From contig JAEMQE010000304.1 in assembly GCA_022758945.1 (NCBI GenBank), positions 8,517 through 14,144 of the forward strand: a stretch of DNA of 5,628 nt, written 5' to 3'. Position 1 is the first letter of the stretch. Every line of letters starts with the position of its first letter. Below the pieces are notes generated by a model. That model made no database searches. It was not told where the DNA came from and worked only from the letters and a program-made list of their open reading frames with translations. Made by a program: the position numbers and the translations under genes. Source of the stretch: Lentimicrobium sp. (lineage in GTDB: Bacteria; Bacteroidota; Bacteroidia; Flavobacteriales; Flavobacteriaceae). Below, in pieces: positions 1 to 4,030 of the stretch.

Positions 1-1158
1 AAAATACTAATCATAGAAGACGAAGCCGCTATTCGAAGAGTACTTACCAAAATACTTTCTGAAGAGAATGACACGTATCAGGTTGAAGATGCCGAAGATG
101 GTGTTGCGGGTCTCGAAAAAATAAAAAACAACGACTACGACCTCGTTTTGTGCGATATTAAAATGCCCAAAATGGACGGAGTCGAAGTGCTTGAAGCCGT
201 CAAAAAAATAAAACCCGAAATCCCAATGGTGATGATTTCTGGTCACGGCGATATGGAAACGGCCATTCAAACCATGCGTTTGGGCGCTTTTGATTATATC
301 TCGAAACCACCGGATTTGAATCGATTATTGAATACTGTTCGCAATGCTTTGGACAAAAAACAACTTGTGGTTGAGAACAAAATTCTAAAGAAAAAAGTCA
401 GCAAGAATTACGAAATGATTGGCGAAAGCGAACCCATCAATCACATCAAACTGATGATTGAAAAAGTCGCCCAAACCGAAGCCAGAGTTTTAATAACAGG
501 ACCAAACGGAACTGGAAAGGAACTCGTTGCTCATCAATTACACGAAAAAAGCCAAAGAGCAAGTTTCCCGTTAATCGAAGTGAATTGTGCCGCCATTCCA
601 AGCGAATTGATAGAAAGTGAATTGTTTGGACACGTGAAAGGGGCTTTTACTTCGGCGGTAAAAGATAGAGCAGGAAAGTTTGAAGCTGCTGATAAAGGAA
701 CTATTTTCCTGGATGAAATTGGCGATATGAGTCTTTCGGCTCAAGCCAAGGTTTTGCGTGCTTTACAGGAAAATATAATCACCAGAGTTGGTGCTGACAA
801 AGACATCAAGGTGGATGTGCGAGTAGTCGCAGCAACCAATAAAGATTTGAAAAAAGAAATTGCCGAAGGTCGTTTTCGTGAAGATTTGTATCATCGTTTG
901 GCCGTTATTTTGATTAATGTTCCATCGTTGAATGAAAGAAGAGATGATATTCCGTTGTTGATTTCGCATTTTGCAGAGAAAATTGCTTCCGAGCAAGGAA
1001 ATGCTATAAAAGAATTTTCGCCGAAAGCCATCAAATTATTGCAGGAATACGATTGGACGGGAAACATTCGCGAACTGCGAAATGTGGTCGAACGCTTGAT
1101 TATCCTTGGTGGAAATGAGATTTCCGAAAGCGATGTGCAACTGTTTGCCAGTAAATAA
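1..1158 (+). CDS. NtrC-type sigma-54-dependent response regulator lacking a DNA-binding domain (5' partial)
   Basis: The frame is open from base 1 and gives 385 residues (numbered here from the window edge). It starts directly in the first receiver strand (KILIIEDE), so probably only the initiator Met and one or two residues are missing. The receiver domain (about 1-120) has the acidic pair E7/D8, phospho-acceptor D52 in LCDIKMPKMDG, S80 and K102, with KPP in place of the common KPF. The AAA+ sigma-54 interaction domain (about 138-370) has Walker A GPNGTGKE (167-174), a GAFTSA loop (214-219) where GAFTGA is usual, Walker B FLDE (236-239) and arginine-finger region GRFRED (290-295). By family knowledge, phosphorylation by a histidine kinase would drive ATPase assembly and open-complex formation by sigma-54 RNA polymerase. 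The protein stops at FASK, right after the AAA+ lid, with no Fis-type helix-turn-helix, so it is shorter than the roughly 450-470 residues of NtrC. No partner kinase gene is in view. Gene identity is secure; the target promoters are unknown. Confidence 0.95.
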   Translation, partial: KILIIEDEAAIRRVLTKILSEENDTYQVEDAEDGVAGLEKIKNNDYDLVLCDIKMPKMDGVEVLEAVKKIKPEIPMVMISGHGDMETAIQTMRLGAFDYISKPPDLNRLLNTVRNALDKKQLVVENKILKKKVSKNYEMIGESEPINHIKLMIEKVAQTEARVLITGPNGTGKELVAHQLHEKSQRASFPLIEVNCAAIPSELIESELFGHVKGAFTSAVKDRAGKFEAADKGTIFLDEIGDMSLSAQAKVLRALQENIITRVGADKDIKVDVRVVAATNKDLKKEIAEGRFREDLYHRLAVILINVPSLNERRDDIPLLISHFAEKIASEQGNAIKEFSPKAIKLLQEYDWTGNIRELRNVVERLIILGGNEISESDVQLFASK

Positions 1159-1166
1159 AACCGGTT

Positions 1167-1195
1167 TTTTAGATTTTTAAATCTAAAATCTAAAA
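1167..1195. repeat. AT-rich palindrome built of inverted heptanucleotide repeats
   Basis: Arms TTTTAGATTT (1167-1176) and AAATCTAAAA (1179-1188) are perfect reverse complements around a 2-base centre. The right arm runs on as a direct heptad, AATCTAA at 1180-1186 and again at 1187-1193. It fills most of the 51-base gap between the response regulator and the DEAD-like gene. There is no T-run after the stem on the + strand, so it is not a canonical terminator. It could be a protein-binding site, an mRNA hairpin or a decayed short repeat. Confidence 0.6.
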
Positions 1196-1198
1196 CCC

Positions 1199-1206
1199 TA
1201 AATTTG
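1199..1206 (+). promoter_or_regulatory. Possible Bacteroidota -7 element just upstream of the DEAD-like gene
   Basis: TAAATTTG matches the Bacteroidota -7 consensus TAnnTTTG exactly. It ends only three bases before the ATG at 1210, so transcription from it would give a leaderless or nearly leaderless mRNA. No convincing -33 TTG lies 17-23 bases upstream, so a chance match in AT-rich DNA is quite possible. Confidence 0.2.
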
Positions 1207-1209
1207 AAT

Positions 1210-1905
1210 ATGAAACTAAAAAAAATAAACGAAAATCTTCAACAAGCACTCATCGAAAACGGTTTGACCGAAGCCAATGAAATGCAGCAAGAGACATTTT
1301 CGACTCTGAAAAGTGGCGCCGATTGTATTATTATTGCTCCCAATGGAAGCGGAAAATCAACCACCATTGTGCTGAATGTGATTCAACAATTAAAAGGAGA
1401 AGGGGAAGAATCGCCACGTGCCTTGATTATTGTAGAAGACAAAGCTAAGGTTTTGGAAATGGAAGAAATTTTCGAAAAGTTGGGAAAATATACCGATTTG
1501 CGAGTGTATGGCGTTCACGACAAAGGCGATATGGAATACGATAAAAATTATATTTCGACCGGAATCGATGTTTTGATTGGCACACCTTTTAAACTGAGTG
1601 AAATGTTTACCACAGCGGGTTACAATGTAAACCGATTGAAAATGTTTATTCTTGACGATGCCGATCCTATTTTGAAACTGCGTCACGAAACCCGGATTAT
1701 GCGTATTTCGAATAGTATCAACAAAACGCAGCGCATTATTTTTTCGGAACAACTTACAGAAAGAATTGAAATATTAGCCGATAAAATGCTCTTGGAACCT
1801 TTTGTATTCGATTTTGATGAAGAGGAGGAAGAGGGTTTCGATGAGGAAGAATCAGAAGCGGAAAAAGATTTTGAAGAGGATGAAGAAGGTCTTGAAGAAG
1901 AGTAA
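1210..1905 (+). CDS. DEAD-box helicase-like protein with RecA domain 1 only and an acidic tail
   Basis: The product is 231 residues from the ATG at 1210; a TTG two codons earlier is in frame but less likely to be the start. It resembles the N-terminal RecA-like half of DEAD-box RNA helicases. A Q-motif-like region (G18, Q26) precedes Walker A APNGSGKST (43-51). A GTPFKL segment (124-129) matches motif Ib (GTPGRL). LDDADP (148-153) sits where motif II, DEAD, belongs. The PTREL-type motif Ia and the SAT motif III are not recognisable (FSEQL is near the motif III position). There is no second RecA domain: the next gene begins 42 bases later and is unrelated. Residues 198-231 form a very acidic tail, with 22 Asp/Glu among 34 residues and one Lys. 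Walker A suggests nucleotide binding, but helicase activity is doubtful because a DEAD-box enzyme needs both RecA lobes. It may be a regulatory or scaffold protein. It lies 51 bases after the response regulator gene and may share its transcript. Confidence 0.88.
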   Translation: MKLKKINENLQQALIENGLTEANEMQQETFSTLKSGADCIIIAPNGSGKSTTIVLNVIQQLKGEGEESPRALIIVEDKAKVLEMEEIFEKLGKYTDLRVYGVHDKGDMEYDKNYISTGIDVLIGTPFKLSEMFTTAGYNVNRLKMFILDDADPILKLRHETRIMRISNSINKTQRIIFSEQLTERIEILADKMLLEPFVFDFDEEEEEGFDEEESEAEKDFEEDEEGLEEE

Positions 1906-1947
1906 TCGATGTTCTGTCACAATAACAAACTATAAATAATAAATATT

Positions 1948-2163
1948 ATGGGATTAATGAAAGTGTTTTCGGGAAGTGAAATTTTAGCCGTTTCTCTTAA
2001 GAGTAAAATTGAAGCAATAGGAGTAGAAACTGTTATTCGGGATAACAACCAATCTAATGTTTTTCCTAGTATGGATAATACAAAAGCGGTAGAGTTATTT
2101 ATTCAGGAAACTGATTTTTCAAAAGCCAATCCTGTGATTGAGGAGTTTAGGTTGAGTATTTAA
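1948..2163 (+). CDS. DUF2007-family small protein (putative signal-transducing protein)
   Basis: This is a 71-residue cytoplasmic protein with no signal peptide or membrane segment. Its opening, a short strand (MKVFSG), a helix (SEILAVSLKSKIEAIGVE) and a strand (TVIRDNN), followed by VELFIQETDFSKANPVIEEF, matches the pattern of DUF2007 proteins (Pfam PF09413). These are small ferredoxin-like domains annotated as putative prokaryotic signal transducers, and their function is not established. The start at 1948 is preceded by a purely A/T leader with no Shine-Dalgarno; Met4 (1957) is an alternative start. It follows the DEAD-like gene by 42 bases with no terminator between, so co-transcription is plausible. 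The toxin-antitoxin operon begins 35 bases after its stop codon. The family call rests on recalled sequence pattern, not on a search. Confidence 0.75.
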   Translation: MGLMKVFSGSEILAVSLKSKIEAIGVETVIRDNNQSNVFPSMDNTKAVELFIQETDFSKANPVIEEFRLSI

Positions 2164-2165
2164 AA

Positions 2166-2194
2166 TTTGTATATTTGTTATTCAAATAATTTTG
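2166..2194 (+). promoter_or_regulatory. Candidate promoter of the toxin-antitoxin operon
   Basis: TTTG (2166-2169), a 17-base spacer and TAATTTTG (2187-2194) fit the Bacteroidota pattern TTG-N17-23-TAnnTTTG. A second -7 match, TATATTTG (2170-2177), overlaps it and lacks a well-spaced -33 box; the nearest TTG, at 2152-2154, gives a 15-base spacer. The downstream -7 would place the transcript start almost on the antitoxin ATG at 2199, giving a leaderless mRNA; the upstream one would give a leader of about 15 bases. The sequence does not decide between them. Confidence 0.45.
2172..2188. promoter_or_regulatory. Inverted repeat overlapping the promoter, possible antitoxin operator
   Basis: TATTTG (2172-2177) and CAAATA (2183-2188) are perfect reverse complements separated by five bases. 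The repeat overlaps both candidate -7 elements of the toxin-antitoxin promoter. Type II antitoxins commonly repress their own operon by binding such palindromes, so an operator role is a reasonable inference. The arms are short and A/T-rich, so chance cannot be excluded. Confidence 0.35.
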
Positions 2195-2198
2195 TAAG

Positions 2199-2591
2199 AT
2201 GGATATAGCTGCAAAAAAAATAGAATTAATGGATTGGTTGCTTCATATTACTGATGAAAGTAAACTAAGAAAAATAATAGCTCTAAAATCTGTTTTGGAT
2301 AAAGAAGTTGTTGCCCATACTATTAGTGGTTATCCGGTTGATAAGGAAGAATATATTACTATGGTTAAGGAAGCCGATGAACGAATTTCATCAGGAAAAT
2401 ATACTACAATTGAAGAGTTAAAAATTGAAGCAAACACTTTGGAAAAGTTGGAAAAAATTTTGAAAAAGTATCGATTGGATAAACTTGGAGTTCCTACAGA
2501 GCATAAAGATGAATTGGATAAGCGATTAGAAGCATATAGAGAAAATCCTGAAGATTTGTTGGATTGGGATGCCTTAAAGAAGGATTGGTAA
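2199..2591 (+). CDS. Type II antitoxin, long form with two antitoxin-like segments
   Basis: The 130-residue product precedes and overlaps a RelE/ParE-type toxin gene by one base (TAATG at 2589-2593), the usual antitoxin-first order. Residues 1-80 look like a complete short Bacteroidota antitoxin: an N-terminal helical part (MDIAAKKIELMDWLL) followed by VAHTISGYPVDKEEY and an acidic helix ending in TTIEELKIEA. Residues 82-130 carry what looks like a second toxin-binding tail, with ELDKRLEAYRENPEDLLDWD close to the C-terminal pattern of addiction-module proteins of the PF09720/TIGR02574 kind (ELxRRLxxxxxNPxxxxxWxxx). Typical antitoxins of this class are about 70-80 residues, so this may be a fusion. 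It would neutralise the toxin by covering its active surface and probably represses the operon, although no clear DNA-binding motif is visible. The antitoxin call rests on both context and sequence; the two-unit reading is inference. Confidence 0.82.
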   Translation: MDIAAKKIELMDWLLHITDESKLRKIIALKSVLDKEVVAHTISGYPVDKEEYITMVKEADERISSGKYTTIEELKIEANTLEKLEKILKKYRLDKLGVPTEHKDELDKRLEAYRENPEDLLDWDALKKDW

Positions 2592-2896
2592 TGAAATACA
2601 AGTTGAAATTGTTGCCAATTGTTTATCAGGATTTAAGAAAAGCAAAAAAATGGTATTTAGAAATAAATACAGCTTTAGGTGAAGATTTTAAGTTGAAAGT
2701 AAACGAGGAGTTGGATTATATTAGACGATATCCAAAACATTACCAGAAAAAACACAACGAATTAAGGCAAGCAATTGTGGCAAGATTTCCTTATACGGTT
2801 TATTATTTAATTGAAGAAGAACTAAAAATAGTTGTCGTTATTGGAGTTTTGGCTCAAAAGCAAAGTTTTGACAAAATTAAGAAACGATTAAAATAA
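2591..2896 (+). CDS. RelE/ParE-family type II toxin
   Basis: The product is 101 residues from the ATG at 2591, which overlaps the antitoxin stop codon; an in-frame start at 2564 would run nine codons into the antitoxin and is not favoured. It shows the RelE/ParE arrangement: strand KYKLKLLPIVYQDL, two helices (LRKAKKWYLEIN and LGEDFKLKVNEELDYIRRYP), then the typical ending LRQAIVARFPYTVYYLIEEE, IVVVIGVLAQKQ. The FPYTVYY and IGVLAQK pattern is characteristic of the ParE-like branch common in Bacteroidota. RelE members cleave ribosome-bound mRNA and ParE members poison DNA gyrase; the sequence alone does not settle which applies. The protein is basic overall, as such toxins are. Coupled translation through TAATG would keep toxin synthesis tied to antitoxin synthesis. 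The gene is intact and has its own terminator ten bases downstream. Confidence 0.92.
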   Translation: MKYKLKLLPIVYQDLRKAKKWYLEINTALGEDFKLKVNEELDYIRRYPKHYQKKHNELRQAIVARFPYTVYYLIEEELKIVVVIGVLAQKQSFDKIKKRLK

Positions 2897-2905
2897 TAGA
2901 AAATG

Positions 2906-2929
2906 ACCGCTTCAAAAGAGCGGTTTTTT
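2906..2929 (+). terminator. Rho-independent terminator of the toxin-antitoxin operon
   Basis: Stem ACCGCT (2906-2911) pairs with AGCGGT (2919-2924), extended by a possible T-G pair (2912/2918) around a five-base loop. It is followed directly by a run of six T ending at 2929. It sits ten bases after the toxin stop codon, marks the operon end and separates it from the phosphatase gene. Confidence 0.9.
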
Positions 2930-2964
2930 GATGAAACTTTACTAGAAAATTAAAAAATAAAGGA

Positions 2965-3768
2965 ATGAAATATAAAATGCTTGTGGTCGATATGGACGAC
3001 ACTTTGTTGACCGACGACCACGAAATATCAAGCGAGAATGCAGCAATGCTTTTGAAAGCTCAGGAAATGGGTGTTTATGTGGTTTTAGCTTCGGGAAGAC
3101 CCACTTCGGCAATGATTGGATATGCTAAAGAATTGCAATGTGATGTTAATAATTCCTTTATGATTTCTTTTAATGGTTCCACGATTACGGATTTAGGAGA
3201 AGATAAAGTTCTTTTTGAACACTCCTTGACCAAAGAACAAATTCATTCCATTTACGATTTTAGCCAAGAAAATAACACGCACATCATCACTTATTTAGAT
3301 GGTAAAATAATCAGCGAAAGGAATTCAGAATACATTGATCTTGAAAGCACCATCACGGGTTTAGAGCTTGTAATTGTTCCGAGTTTTAAAGATGCAGTAA
3401 CCACATCGGCAGTAAAATGTTTGTTGTTGGAAGAACCAAGTTATCTCAAAACTGTTGAGCCTTTGCTAAAAATTGCGATGCCCGATTTGAGTGTTTGTAT
3501 GTCGAAACCTTTCTTCTTAGAAGCGGCACCCAATGGTGTTGACAAAGGAGCTGCTATTCAAATTCTGGCCGAAAAACTCAATATTCATCCAAGCGAAATC
3601 ATTGCTATTGGAAATGCGGAAAACGATTTAACGATGGTGCAATATGCTGGATTGGGCGTCTGGGTCGATAATGTCGATGCCGAATTAAGAGAATTTGCTG
3701 ATGTTATTGTGGCGTCGAATAATAATCACGGTGTAGCTGAGGTTGTGAGGAGATTTATTTTGTGTTAA
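2965..3768 (+). CDS. Cof-type HAD-IIB family hydrolase (sugar-phosphate phosphatase-like)
   Basis: At 267 residues it has the normal length for the Cof/HAD-IIB family, soluble and cytoplasmic. Motif I is DMDDT (9-13), with nucleophile D9 and general acid/base D11. Motif II is SGR (43-45), motif III is K194 in GVDKGAA, and motif IV is GNAENDLTM (216-224). The C2B cap lies between motifs II and III. Most relatives have GDxxND in motif IV; here the first Asp is Asn217, while D221 is kept. Family members dephosphorylate phosphosugars, flavin precursors or pyridoxal phosphate with Mg2+; the substrate cannot be read from the sequence. The AGGA next to the ATG at 2965 has no spacing and is unlikely to work as a Shine-Dalgarno. 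No TAnnTTTG promoter is visible in the short gap after the upstream terminator, so its promoter is unidentified. An ABC-F gene follows after 262 bases with its own promoter. Confidence 0.93.
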   Translation: MKYKMLVVDMDDTLLTDDHEISSENAAMLLKAQEMGVYVVLASGRPTSAMIGYAKELQCDVNNSFMISFNGSTITDLGEDKVLFEHSLTKEQIHSIYDFSQENNTHIITYLDGKIISERNSEYIDLESTITGLELVIVPSFKDAVTTSAVKCLLLEEPSYLKTVEPLLKIAMPDLSVCMSKPFFLEAAPNGVDKGAAIQILAEKLNIHPSEIIAIGNAENDLTMVQYAGLGVWVDNVDAELREFADVIVASNNNHGVAEVVRRFILC

Positions 3769-3785
3769 AAAAAATGAGTTTTTTT
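3767..3785 (+). terminator. Weak A/T-only hairpin after the phosphatase gene
   Basis: A run of eight A (3767-3774, including the last two bases of the stop codon), then TGAG and a run of seven T (3779-3785), can fold into an A-T stem with a T-tract. It lacks GC pairs, so termination would be weak. Its position directly at the gene end is the main argument for it. Confidence 0.3.
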
Positions 3786-3895
3786 GCCACTGATTACACA
3801 AATTTTCACAGATTTAAAAAAGCGTAAAGCATAGTACCAATTTATTTATAGAACTTAAATTCTTGTTAATCCGTTTAATCAATGTCATCTGTGGC
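3786..3895. repeat. Degenerate dispersed inverted repeat (GCCAC(A/T)GAT type)
   Basis: The left arm starts GCCACTGATTACACAAATTT (3786-3805) and runs on through TCACAGATTT to 3815. The right arm (3868-3895), read on the minus strand, begins GCCACAGATGACATTGATTA and ends AACGGATT. The outer parts pair well (GCCAC, GAT, ACA) and the inner parts imperfectly, around a centre of about 52 bases with no gene. The GCCACAGATTA...GGATT pattern is familiar as a dispersed intergenic repeat in flavobacteria and other bacteria. It carries no coding potential for a transposase. It may be a REP-like or MITE-like remnant, or act as a transcript-end hairpin. Confidence 0.6.
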
Positions 3896-3942
3896 TAATT
3901 TTCTCATTAATGGTAATTCGACATAAATCCACATCCCTAAAA

Positions 3943-3972
3943 TTGCCCAATTCCTTATTTAAACTATCTTTG
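3943..3972 (+). promoter_or_regulatory. Bacteroidota-type promoter for the ABC-F gene
   Basis: TTG (3943-3945), a 19-base spacer and TATCTTTG (3965-3972) match the Bacteroidota sigma-ABfr consensus TTG-N19-TAnnTTTG in both boxes and spacing. It is the best promoter match in the window. Transcription would start around 3977-3980, giving a leader of about 50 bases before the ATG at 4031. Confidence 0.72.
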
Positions 3973-4002
3973 CCACTTTTAATTTTTTAGCAGTTTAAAG
4001 TT

Positions 4003-4023
4003 TCTAACTTCTAATCTCTAACT
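4003..4023 (+). repeat. Three tandem heptanucleotides in the ABC-F leader
   Basis: TCTAACT (4003-4009), TCTAATC (4010-4016) and TCTAACT (4017-4023) form an uninterrupted seven-base tandem repeat that ends seven bases before the start codon, within the predicted 5' leader. The related unit AATCTAA occurs near 1180-1193. It may be a short slippage-prone repeat; an effect on translation is speculative. Confidence 0.6.
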
Positions 4024-4030
4024 TCAAACA

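Noticed and set aside
7..270. Minus-strand open frame of 87 codons
   Set aside because: It lies antisense to the receiver domain of the response regulator; its Phe/His-rich composition is what antisense reading of this gene gives, and it has no recognisable family.
763..996. Minus-strand open frame of 77 codons
   Set aside because: It is antisense to the AAA+ domain of the response regulator and has no domain pattern.
1167..1188. Palindrome as a Rho-independent terminator
   Set aside because: The stem is entirely A/T apart from one G-C pair and no T-run follows on the + strand.
1159..1209. Possible frameshifted Fis/helix-turn-helix remnant after the response regulator
   Set aside because: The 51 bases are a palindrome and A/T-rich spacer with no helix-turn-helix-like translation in any frame, so the short form looks genuine.
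1390..1752. Minus-strand open frame of 120 codons
   Set aside because: It is antisense to the DEAD-like gene, which has clear motifs in its own frame.
2564..2590. Earlier in-frame start for the toxin
   Set aside because: It would overlap the antitoxin by 28 bases and add nine residues with no homology pattern; the ATG at 2591 in TAATG is the normal coupled start.
2958..2964. AGGA as a Shine-Dalgarno for the phosphatase
   Set aside because: It touches the start codon with no spacer, and Bacteroidota rarely use Shine-Dalgarno pairing.
3786..3895. CRISPR array or complete insertion sequence
   Set aside because: There are only two inverted, imperfect arms, no regularly spaced direct repeats and no transposase frame.
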